Positions 11,901-21,200 of a DNA stretch of 64,000 nucleotides are shown here, piece after piece. A program made the position numbers and the translations under genes. Origin of the DNA: Telmatactis stephensoni (taxonomy: Eukaryota; Cnidaria; Anthozoa; Actiniaria; Isophelliidae); contig JALIZF010001871.1 in the NCBI GenBank assembly GCA_029948255.1, positions 248,001 through 312,000 on the forward strand, given 5' to 3'. The notes under the pieces were generated by a model. That model did no database searches. It was given only the letters and a program-made list of their open reading frames with translations, and had not been told where the DNA came from. The first letter of the stretch is position 1; every line of letters begins with the position of its first letter.

Positions 11901-14900
11901 TTAAACGGCTTCGTGAACTATCTATCGAAGTTCCTACCGAGACTAGCTGACGTCATGGAGCCAATCAGAAGATTAACACACAAAGATACAGACTGGGTGT
12001 GGGGCGAGGATCAAGAGAAAGCGTTCGCTGAGGTGAAGCGTCTAGTCACTGATGCACCTGTCCTCAGCTATTACAACCCTAAGAGTGAGCTGACGATACA
12101 ATGTGACGCAAGCCAAAAGGGGCTTGGAGCAGCTCTGCTTCAGCGTGGCAAACCAATCTCCTTCATCAGCCGTGCCCTCACAGAGACGGAGCAACGATAT
12201 GCGCAGATTGAGAAGGAGATGCTGGCGATTGTCTTTTCCCTTGAGAAATTTAACCAGTACACTTTTGGACGACATGTGAAGATTCAAAGTGACCACAAGC
12301 CCCTGGAAGCCATCCTAAAGAAACCGCTTGCGTGTGCCCCACGACGCTTACAGGGCATGATGATGAGGCTACAGAAGTATGACATCGAAGTTAACTACGA
12401 ACGTGGCAAGAACATGTATCTGGCTGATACACTGTCACGTGCTTTCCTTCAGACCACAGACCACCCTTCGGGATCAGACTTTGAGAGTATCAATGCAACA
12501 AGTTTCTTGCCACTATCAACTGACAGATTGCAAGAGATTCGTTCAGCGACAGAACAGGACGAGACCCTACAGATACTAAAGAGTGTGATACTGTGTGGTT
12601 GGCCACAAGTCAGGGAAGACCTACCGGTGCAGATCACACCGTATTTCAGTATGAGAGACGAACTTATCGTACAAGACGGTATGATATTTAAGGGTCAGAG
12701 AATTGTCATACCACACAGTCTGCGCAGCGAGATGAAGCGAAGGCTACATGCATCACACCTTGGTGCCGAGTCCTGCCTTAGACGTGCAAGAGAGACATTC
12801 TTTTGGCCCGGAATGTCCTCCGAGATCAGAGAGATGGTTGCAGCTTGCGACGTGTGCAGAACATATGAGACGAGTCCACAGAAGGAGACGCTGATGCCCC
12901 ACGAGCCTGCTACACGACCTTGGGAACAGATTGGTGTCGACCTCTTCACCCTAAACAACAAAGACTACCTAGTTACCGTGGACTACTACAGTAACTTCTG
13001 GGAGGTCGATCGTCTGACCAACACACGCACAAGTACGGTTATACTGAAGCTTAAAGGCCATTTCGCCCGATACGGCTGTCCAGACAGACTTGTCAGTGAC
13101 AATGGGCCGCAGTTCACATCGGAAGAATTCTCAAGATTTGCCAAGACCTGGGACTTTGAACATCGAACAAGCAGCCCGGGAAACAGTAAGGCCAATGGCA
13201 AGGCGGAATCTGCGGTAAAGACAGCGAAAAGACTGATACGGAAAGCCTTGGACGCTAGTACAGAGCCATATCTTGCCATTCTGGAATACCGTAACACACC
13301 AACACAGGGCATGGAATCAAGTCCTGTACAGCGGCTGATGAACAGGCGAACAAAGACGCTACTTCCCACAACCTCAGCCTTACTACAGCCGAGAGTTGTT
13401 TACCCAGAAAAGGAGAGCAAGGATATGGCGAAACTTGTAGAAAGACAAAAGGCCTACTACAACCGCAGCGCCAAACAACTGCCTATCCTAGAGGAAGGAG
13501 ACACAGTTAGAATAAAGCCCTTTCAACTCGGAGACAAACGATGGAAGAAAGCAGCTGTGATGTCCCGGCTAGACGAAAGATCATACATAGTCGAAACACC
13601 AGACGGTGAGACCTACAGGAGAAACCGCTTCCACCTCAAGAAGACATCAGAACCTACCAGCGGATCACCTGCAGATCAGGAGGAACCGGCTGAATGCACA
13701 GAGACTCCAGTGGAAACGCCATCGTCACCAGTTGGGGCTGACAACAACGAGAAGACAGTGACTCTCCCACAGACGCCACAGCTCACAAGGCCTCAACGTA
13801 CAAAGAAACGGCCAGCTTATTTGAGCGACTATGTCCTTGGGAAGCCACAATAAGTAGAACTCTGAACACTGAGTCTGCTATATTTACACATTTAGGTTTT
13901 GTTCCTGGCATAAGGATCTTGTTTACATCCTAGCCATTAATAGACTATGATTATATAATATGAACATCTGATTGACATTAGATCATTGTTTAAGGGGGCT
14001 TAAATAAACAAGGGGGGATGTTACAACATGTAATTGGATATATCTTTGGTCACGTGATTCTAGCGTGACTCTTGTAGAGACTGAAGAATCGGGGCTCATG
14101 ATTAAAGCTTCTGTCCTGAAGACACACATAATCTCTCTGTCTTGAATATATATATAGAAAGACTAGACTTATTGAAACAGCTGAGATTGAAGCACTGGTT
14201 TAATGAAGGGAGGAAAATGGGAGTACCCAGAGAAAAACCCTTGTGGCAAGGGAGAGACCAACTAACTCAACTCATATATGGTGCAACCTAGGACTCAAAC
14301 CCAGACAACAATAGTGAGAGGTGAACCACTATGGCACCCTTATCAACCAGAACAAACTTAAATGATAGCTATAATAAATCATTCTTTTAATACACATACC
14401 TTTGCCAACTGAGTTTGTAATATGTAGTTCCAGAAAATATTCATACCCCCACCATGGAGGGATTTTGAAATTCTGGAGGGGAGGGGGTCAGAGAAAGAAC
14501 AAAATTACAGTGTTTGTGTGGAAGAAAAATGGAAGTTCCATAGGATAGGGGGGCCATTTACAAATTCCCTCTGTGGTGGGGCAGGGATATTTTCCATGTT
14601 GTAGCAGATGAGTATGTGTACAAAGTGAAATCTTTCATTAAATGACTGGTGCAGGTAAAGTATATAGTGATGTTAGTGACCCATGATTGTGCAATATATT
14701 TTGCATGTCATTAGACCACTATAGGCCCCTTGCAGCACGCCAGAATGCAGCTCAATTTGGAGGGCAAAACAATAGGTTCCCAGTTCTCTGGACGTTGAAT
14801 TTCTTTTGTTTTGCCCTCCAAATTGAGCTGCATTCTGACGTGCTGCATGGGGCCTATTTATAATAATAATAATAATAAATCTACAGGTTCTTGAGGGCCA

Positions 14901-15787
14901 CACAGATGAAATCTTTAGTTGTGCATTTAACTATGATGGTAACATTGCAATAACAGGTAAACTAAAAACTCAGCTATGGGAAAAGAGGATTGGTAAATAC
15001 CATAAATGACCAAATAAGCTAGCCCCTGAGTCAACAGGAAAACAATGTCAATTCCCAACTTGGGGTTTCCCTGGGTCTAAACTGGGAATCTGTTCTATTT
15101 TACTTAATTGGGAAATCTGTAATACCCAAACTTAGGATGGTTAGACGCAGCTGGGAAGCCCCATTTTTGACCCAAGCTGGGAATTGATTTTTTTTTCCAG
15201 TGGTCTGAAAAAAACTCCTTCTACAGGGTCAATTTTTGTCCCATGGTTCAAATAAGCCCCTCCCATGCCTAAAGCTTTATTGTTGAGACTGGCCATGACC
15301 AGTAATGACACACAAAGTGAAGACATGGTACACATGCAGCTGTCCACAAATTTAGTGCAAATAGGTCAGAGAGAAATAAAAAATTAAAAGGTATTAGTTC
15401 ATTATTATTCATAAATTTTGGAAAAAATCCTACTCAAAGAAGCCTCTTTTACAAATAAGTCCCCCCTTAATTCCCCATCCAAAAGCTCAGTTTTTGAATA
15501 AAAAGGTGAGGTTTTTAACCGTCTGGCAGTACCTTCCTGTTTAAAAATTGATTAGGGGTACATTGCATTGCCAGATAAAGGTAATATTGACTTAAATTTA
15601 CTACCAGTGAATGGACATGAAGTCTAGACATTCAACCCATAGTAATATTACTAGTTCTTCAGACATATGCAGTTATATTGGATAATTACTGTACTACAAT
15701 TGCCTTCAGTTGGTATTAGTACTAGAATCAACTAATACAGTGTCTTCTTTAGGGAGTAAAGACAATACATGCCGCTTATGGAGATAG
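2367..15787 (+). CDS. DAW1: Dynein assembly factor with WD40 repeats 1 (DAW1/WDR69, ODA16 orthologue), 5' end missing
   Basis: Sixteen exons read in one continuous frame: 2367-2439, 2763-2854, 3106-3158, 3710-3768, 4095-4217, 5116-5155, 5246-5305, 5715-5822, 6031-6137, 6877-6964, 7377-7432, 7915-7988, 8502-8578, 9260-9352, 14887-14956 and 15753-15787 (stop TAG). All have AG/GT borders and compatible phases. They give 402 residues, starting at the G of GIILEYE; vertebrate DAW1 has about 13 residues before this point and 415 in all, so only the short first coding exon is lacking. An N-terminal helical part is followed by about eight WD40 blades with repeated GH and D-[KRHT]-T motifs ([40 protein letters not shown]), ending [10 protein letters not shown] as in vertebrates. 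Known role: preassembly and IFT-linked delivery of outer-arm dynein in motile cilia. The intron before exon 14887-14956 carries a full LTR retrotransposon. Confidence 0.95.
2920..2983. repeat. (CT)n microsatellite
   Basis: A pure to slightly interrupted CT run in a DAW1 intron, followed by CCCTCCCTCTCC variants. Confidence 0.9.
4240..4365. mobile_element. MITE of the GACTGTGAAAA family, copy 1
   Basis: The segment from TATGACTGTGAAAACAGTCA to TTTCCCACACTCATAC matches the elements at 27108-27246 and 27892-28022, with a weaker relative near 8060-8115 and a fragment near 55490-55530. No coding capacity. Confidence 0.55.
4378..4720 (+). mobile_element. tRNA-derived SINE, second family
   Basis: The head reads TGGTTGGCTCAGTTGG (box A) and, about 50 bp later, GGTTCAAGCACC (box B). 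A roughly 250-bp body follows, unrelated to the SINE at 282. It sits in the DAW1 intron after exon 4095-4217. Confidence 0.6.
5030..5112 (+). mobile_element. 3' tail of a LINE or LINE-mobilised SINE
   Basis: The tail GGCACCTGTGCCCGGCTATA followed by AATAAAGTTATT and an (ATT)n run resembles the one at 57490-57560 (TGTGGCCAGCTATAAG ... AATAAAGTTATTGATTG). Shared 3' tails ending in a microsatellite are typical of CR1/L2-type 3' ends. Only the tail is recognisable. Confidence 0.5.
7495..7832. mobile_element. MITE with CAGGGCTGTCAAC termini
   Basis: Terminal inverted repeat CAGGGCTGTCAAC at 7495-7507 and its complement at 7820-7832 flank 312 bp without coding capacity. A partial relative (GTCAACTCTC ... 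AGATTTTGGA) lies at about 17459-17640. Intronic in DAW1. Confidence 0.7.
8623..9191. mobile_element. Foldback-type element with internal 33-bp minisatellite
   Basis: Imperfect inverted termini of about 38 bp (left 8623-8662, right about 9153-9191) both run into the motif GGTAAGTGGTCGGTAA. Between them are about 15 imperfect copies of a 33-bp unit built from AAGTGG, TCGATAAGTGG and TCGGTAAGGTAATGGT. Because 33 is a multiple of three, the minus strand is open for 210 codons with an 11-residue period ([10 protein letters not shown]); I regard that frame as a by-product. The element lies in the DAW1 intron after exon 8502-8578. No target duplication was recognised. Confidence 0.7.
9572..9732 (+). 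repeat. 5' LTR
   Basis: A 161-bp terminal repeat, TGTTACAACATG ... TTATTGAAACA, identical to the 3' copy. An AT-rich TATATATATAG stretch near its 3' side could serve as a TATA element (inference). Confidence 0.97.
9733..9743 (+). promoter_or_regulatory. Primer binding site, tRNA-Leu type
   Basis: TGGTGGCAGCG abuts the 5' LTR. It is complementary to the 3' end expected of a common animal tRNA-Leu (CGCTGCCA plus CCA). The tRNA match is from memory of vertebrate tRNA-Leu, so the identity of the primer is likely but not tested in this organism. Confidence 0.65.
9752..13853 (+). CDS. Retrotransposon Gag-Pol polyprotein, with a frame change in N-terminal gag
   Basis: An ATG at 9752 opens a short frame that ends at 9964. 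The conserved gag helices, and everything after, are in the +1 frame, which is open without a stop from 9786 to the TAA at 13851-13853. A shift between about 9786 and 9845 is needed to join the two. It could be a mutation, a sequencing indel or a programmed shift. Counting residues from the ATG at 9933: zinc knuckle [13 protein letters not shown] about 206-218; protease DCGAS at 283; RT with RVCIDPKEL at 471, LPFGLS, and TDDILIYG with the catalytic pair near 572; RNase H QCDAS near 725; integrase HHCC, then D1003, D1056 and E1092 (D,D-35-E spacing); then an integrase C-terminal domain (GDTVRIKPF). The protease has DCGA where most relatives have D[ST]GA. All catalytic residues are present. Confidence 0.93.
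14011..14018 (+). promoter_or_regulatory. Polypurine tract
   Basis: AGGGGGGA lies directly upstream of the 3' LTR, the place and composition expected for plus-strand priming. Confidence 0.85.
14019..14179 (+). repeat. 3' LTR
   Basis: Second 161-bp LTR, identical base for base to 9572-9732 and followed by the target duplication GCTGA. Confidence 0.97.
14200..14342 (-). mobile_element. tRNA-derived SINE fragment
   Basis: In reverse complement it begins GGGTGCCATAGTGGTT (box A) and has GGTTTGAGTCC (box B, at 14291-14301), then the same body as the SINE at 282. The LTR element inserted just beside its 3' side. Confidence 0.65.
14423..14604. mobile_element. MITE with TGTAGTTCCAGAAAATAT terminus, copy 1
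   Basis: It matches the element at 19986-20174 in inverted internal order (shared CAGAGAAA, CCATTTACAAATTCCCT and TGTGGTGGGG blocks). The left terminus is well kept and the right terminus has diverged. Intronic in DAW1. Confidence 0.65.
14721..14857. mobile_element. Near-perfect hairpin element
   Basis: About 50-bp inverted arms (14721-14772 and 14808-14857, outer end ATAGGCCCC) enclose a 35-bp loop. It sits just upstream of DAW1 exon 14887-14956, so a long stem would form in the pre-mRNA close to the 3' splice site. Confidence 0.75.
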
Positions 15788-16088
15788 TGACCACACCCAC
15801 AGTACAGAATATCAATGTGTGGTGATGGTGAAGACATTAAAAATGCTTCCCTAATTTAGTCTTAATTTAAGTGATTGATATGCAGTTATAAAGATATTAG
15901 TCCATATATGCTCTAATTATGACATACAAACTGTTTTACTAGATAAGCGCTGGATCAGAATGACAAAGACTTATAATTTGCATATTAGCAGTTATGACAT
16001 ATTGATATTATAGTCATAAATCTAAATGTGGTGACAAAAAACACAGTAATACTTCCCAGACAATACATGTAACAGTTACATGTAGTGT

Positions 16089-16223
16089 ATGATTGAACAT
16101 ACTTCTAACTCCCTTCCTCTCCCCCATCCCACCCATCTCTAAGTTCGCCCATCTCTAAGTTACTTAGAGATGGGTGCAATTGGGGTGGGGAAGGGGTAGG
16201 GAGTTAGAAGTATGTTCAATCAT
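16089..16223. mobile_element. Hairpin MITE
   Basis: Inverted arms start ATGATTGAACATACTTCTAA on the left and end with the complement on the right. Each arm is about 50-60 bp and C-rich or G-rich, with a short direct repeat (CCCATCTCTAAGTT) at the centre. Confidence 0.75.
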
Positions 16224-16237
16224 GTAATGTCCAGGGC

Positions 16238-16343
16238 CTGGTTGTTTGAATGGTGATTAAAGTTAATTCTGGGTTTAAGTCAATGGTTTTCTTAATTGGA
16301 TTAGCCGTGGGTTGGCGCCAACTGCCTTTCGAACAACTGGTCT
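16238..16343. mobile_element. Small TIR element (CCTGGTTGTTTGAA)
   Basis: CCTGGTTGTTTGAA at the left and TTTCGAACAACTGG at the right form imperfect inverted ends. A similar TGTTCGAAGA ... CAAACAACTGAGCCC arrangement occurs at about 37160-37260. Confidence 0.45.
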
Positions 16344-16888
16344 GTAGTTAACTAACAGAGGTGATGGTGCATCAAAAAACAGGGTCTTGCATGATTTCAG
16401 TCAAATTTTACAAGTCTTGAAGTTCTAGTTTTTTACCAAAAAGGTGTCTTGGAGTTTCAAATTGTGGAAAACAACTTCAGAAGTCATTGAAAAGCCATAG
16501 TTTATATTTACTTGATAATATTATTCAGTGAAACTGTTATTTCCTCAATTCCTCCCCTAGAAAGTTAAATAGTTAGTGTTAGTGATGATTAACATAAGTT
16601 CTCTCCATCTTATTAGTGAAGAAGATGATGATGATGATAATGATGATGATGGTGTTGTACAGTTGGTTGATTAGGAATTGTTCGTTTTCAGTAACATTTG
16701 AAAGAGATTGTACTGATTTATATAATTATCTAGAAAGCATTTTTATAAATTAAATATTTTTTTCTTAATTCTGTTTCTTTTGTAATTGTTGGAGGTAGTT
16801 GTGGTTGGATGGCTTGATTAGTTCCCATGGAATACAGTCCGGCCTGAAACTTTATGTCATTAAGCCAACCACACAGACAGGTCTCTGC

Positions 16889-17455
16889 TATAGATCGATT
16901 TCACGTAACGTCACGAGAGGACTAAAATCTAAACTAAAATTCAGAGAAAGCTGATTGCCTGATATTTTGTATGTATCATGAAAAGAAGTCGTCTCTGGAA
17001 ATTTGGTCTGATTCTGTTCATCGCTTGGCAAATTATCGGCACCAAAAGTGTGTCACCCCATGCAGTCACGCATTTTCAAACGACGTAAGAACACTGATCA
17101 ATTTGCGACAAATTTCACCTCATTTGCTTTGGCAATGAATTTAATTGTCATTTTCTATATATATAATGAATAACAAATAAATGTATTTTTGATATCATTT
17201 CGATGCTTAATGGTATTTATGGTCGCCATATTGGTGTACCAGAAAGGTACACCAATATGGTGGCCCCATACATTCTTACCAACAACAAGCCCACATTCAA
17301 ACATTCGTATCTTCGTGGTGAAAAGCTCTTTTGACTCAATATTTTCTAGAGTTGCAAAGATTTAGTTGTTCTTTGAGGTACAAGTATTTTTATTTTATTT
17401 GATGCTCTGAAACCGACTTTATTTTTCTTGATGACGTCAGTGAAATCGATCTATA
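16889..17455. mobile_element. TIR element with internal 42-bp hairpin
   Basis: A perfect 15-bp inverted terminus TATAGATCGATTTCA (16889-16903 and 17441-17455) flanks 537 bp. Within it, 17221-17265 is a hairpin (GGTCGCCATATTGGTGTACC and its near complement, 5-nt loop). No coding capacity. Confidence 0.65.
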
Positions 17456-18219
17456 CCCGTCAACTCTCATGGTTTAGTGGGAGTTTCCAAGATTTTGGAC
17501 CTCATCTCTCATCTCCTGGTCTCCACCCCCACCCCCCCCCCCCCCACCCCCTCCCCCCCAAATCCCAAATTGAGCATTTATTCTTCAGAAGAAGCAAAAG
17601 TAATTCCAATGTCTCCAGATCAAAAACCTAGGGACTGTTAGGTTTGGTGCAGTTAAGGTTAGATTTGCCAATTCTCAAATATTGATCCTCTTGGGTGTGG
17701 TTGACTGCAAGTAGTGCCTATTTTCTTGTGATGGACTGGAATCTCTTTTCACTTGGAAGGGAGTTACTTTTCTGTGGATTTTTGAAATGTTAATTAGGGT
17801 ATGTGCCAATGGATCCTAATAAATAACAAGTGCTCCCCCCTGGTACCAGAGGGGACTTCCCCCTCCCCATCCCCCTTTCAACTTGAGTCCAAAAGTTGGG
17901 GACCAGAGGTGATATTTTTCTCTATTTAGTTTGGTGAGCACGGTGTGCAGGATGATATTCATCAAGATTTTGGAAAAAATCCCCTTTCCTGATCCCATGG
18001 ATCTTTTTAAGATCCATGCTGATCCCAAGGTCCAATCTGATAACTTTTGCTGGCATTTGGGCTTCCTGTGTTGTCACTCCCTTTTAAGGCCTGGTCACTC
18101 GGACAGAATTAAATTTTTAAAAATAAATATGGCGAAGACTAATGATGGCTAAAATTATTACGCAAATTGATGTAATTATAAACTTTTATTGCCTCTAAAT
18201 TGATAGTATATCATCTACA

Positions 18220-21200
18220 ATGGCTACAGAATTCGAGGAAGGTACAATCATACCAAACTTGGCTCTGAGTGTTGTTATACGACCCGTCATTGACGAGGTA
18301 AGGTCTTAGAAGTTTGTGGAAGTACATGTAGCTAGCTTAAATTCTTTTAGCTAGTTACTCTTTTACTTTTAAATCTTGTGGAACTTGAACTTAAATATAA
18401 CTTATGAATGGATTTGCAATGAAGTCAATTGTATTTACCAATTCGATATTGAAATATTAAAATAATTAGATAAAATGTCACTGTTGAAAATTCGCCAGGT
18501 TGCAATTTTAAGTTCAATTTGGCTTTGGTGTAAGCCTATGTTTAATTTGTTTCTTCGTCTTGTAACGGTTAAGAAAGTCAACTCAAAGCAAGTGACACAT
18601 CTGCTGTATTTTGGTTAAAAGCACTATACACTATACGTCGATATCCATCTTCACTGTCCTCTAGATCTGTTTTGTAAGCTCGAAAATTTTTGTTGTCGAA
18701 TATGTTCAAGATCTTTTCTATTTTTCATCCATGATTTCAGATCCTTGCAGAATATCCAGATGGGGAAACGGTACAGAAAATTAAAACTGCATTTCAGAAG
18801 GTAAATATTCTATCATATAAATAAATTCTTACATGTAAGTTGTAAGTGTTTTACATTTTGTGGTTTCACTTTGTTGTACGGTGCTGAATAAACGTGTTTT
18901 AATGAAATGTTTCTCTTTTGTATTTCCTATCAAAGGCTGAAATGGAAAATCCTGGTATAACACAAGAAATTGTCTGTGGAATATTAAAGAAAGGTACTGT
19001 AGTGTTATAAAATTGTTGTGTTTGAAAATACCATTGTAAAGTGGTTGCCATAGTTACCATGGCTGTGATTAATGATGATGTTGATGATGTGCTAATCATA
19101 GTGATTTTGAGAAGTTCATATGTCTGATAGGTTATAGGCAAAGGACCTGTACTACAGAATGGACAGAAATTTTATCAATCATCAACTTAATGATAATCAA
19201 CAAAAATAAGAGATACTTATACTAACTTTGTGACTTTGTTTAATAGAATCTCTGAAAGTGAATATGAATAAAGCCTTACTCAGCTGTGCTGCATATGAAT
19301 CAGATGGTAAGAATAATATAGCAATTAAAGAATAATATAGCAAAACCCAGATAATACAGACGCTATGGGGATGAGACAGAGTGTCTGTATTAATCTGTTA
19401 ATTTTATAGGCTTTTTTCAACGGGGGCAGAATTACATGTTCTCAATAACCAGGTGTTCAAGTTAACCAGGTGTCAGTAAGGCTCCACTACAATAATCAGT
19501 AGCTGTTATCTCATTTGTGATATCTTGCTACCCTACAGGAGTCAGACTCTCAATTATAGAATAGCTCGCAAATGATATTCATGATATTCATCCCATTGTG
19601 TTTGAATGTGTCATTTTCAAAAAGATCAACTACATGAATATCATTAGCAGGGAATTCTATAGTTATTCCCAGGAGAGAATTCTGACTTGGTAGCAACTGT
19701 GATTAAGTAATTCTTCACCTTTAACCCTGAATATTGGTATGGTTGGAACTAGCTCAAACCCCAACCTCTTGCTTGAACTTATAAGACAACTAGTTAGAGA
19801 TAAATAAGGAATGTACTTTTGCTCATTGACCCCTCCTTTGTCCAATATGCAATTTTGACCCTGTCTTATACTCAAGGAGGAGGCGAGGTATCAGAGAAAA
19901 TAGTTACACAACAAATTAAACAAAACCCATGTCTATATCACTGATATATAACTTGTAAATAAGTAAAACATTAGTCACTTGAAATGTGTAGTTCCAGAAA
20001 ATATCCATCCCCCCACCACCGAGGGAATTTGTAAATGGCCCCTCTATCCTCTGGAACTTCCATTTTTCTTCCATACAAACTCTGTAATTTTGTTATTTCT
20101 CTGACCCCCTCCCCTCCCGAACTACTAAATAAATTCTCTCTGTGGTGGGGGTATGGATATTTTCTGGAACTACATTTATGATAAAACACTGATTATTGTT
20201 TTATTCAGGAGTAACTTTATATTGATAGAACAACAAGGGCTGATTGTTTATAAGATGTGTTAACCTTAGTCCAAACTGTTTGTTGTCTGAAATAATATTA
20301 ATATTATAAGTAGTGTCCATTTGATATTCTATCAGCCCTAAAAGTTTTTTAGGGACTGGTCATTATTTACAGGGGGGGGGGGGGGGAGGCTGGTGGAAAT
20401 GAAAAAGGTAATGCTCAATTTTTGATGGCCCCTCCCCCCTTTCTACATACATACACACATAACATTCTTACAGAGTGAGCGTAAAAATCTGTGCCCCCCT
20501 CTATTTCCACCAGCCCCCCTCCCTGTAAATAATATATGACCTTACGTCAATGTTTTATTATGATTTATAATTGAGCTATAATGCATGTCCTGATTTGCTG
20601 GTGATTGTGATTATATCACAAAGATGTGATGCACTAAAATGTTGAAAAATATTTTATGAAAGCAATATAAAATGATTGCTTATGTCTCTATATTGTAATA
20701 TTAAAAATCAAGAGAAAGTAACACTCAGCGATGCCTCATGATTTTTTAAGTTTGCTTTTATTGTGCTCTACATCTCTTATCACATTTACATCACAGTAAG
20801 AGACGTGCACTAGTTTTATATTTCTTAATTATAAAATATATGAGATATAACTTGTGCGTTGATTGGCTGGCTACCATGTATATATCAGAAGACAGAGACA
20901 TGGCTCGCTCAAAAAACGTCAAAAATATTTTATAAAAGCAATATAAAACGATCGCTTACTGTATGTCTCTGCACTGTGATATAAACACTCTGACTGGAAG
21001 ATGTAGAGCACTCGAAAAGCAAGAGAAACACTTGGCTATGCCTCGTGTTCCTAAGCTTGCTATTCTCTTGCTCTACATCTTCCATCATGTTTATATCACA
21101 GTACAGAGACATGCGCGCGCGTTTTATATTCCTTAAATAAAGGTCACTTACGTGTGACCAATTGAATTGTTTGATTACTCATTCAATAATTATTGAAAAA

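Larger units (their letters stand above)
9572..14179 (+). mobile_element. Complete Ty3/gypsy LTR retrotransposon inserted in a DAW1 intron
   Basis: The element is 4608 bp, bounded by two 161-bp LTRs (9572-9732 and 14019-14179, TG...CA) that I read as identical. It is flanked by the 5-bp target duplication GCTGA (9567-9571 and 14180-14184). A primer binding site TGGTGGCAGCG follows the 5' LTR directly and a purine tract AGGGGGGA precedes the 3' LTR. Gag-Pol lies between in the domain order PR-RT-RNaseH-IN that defines Ty3/gypsy; no env-like frame or chromodomain is seen. It is in the same orientation as DAW1. Identical LTRs mean a very recent insertion. Confidence 0.97.
15788..18219. other. 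Intergenic region between DAW1 and PDCD10
   Basis: This stretch contains the DAW1 3' UTR and the PDCD10 5' flank. No further exon is supported. It holds three inverted-repeat elements (16089-16223, about 16238-16343 and 16889-17455), a (GAT)n run near 16624-16660 and a polyC tract near 17525-17560. Confidence 0.6.

Noticed and set aside
16617..16673. Acidic open tail (EEDDDDDNDDDG) after a TTAG acceptor, like a last exon
   Set aside because: It is a (GAT)n microsatellite read in frame; DAW1 already ends at 15787 with the conserved C terminus.
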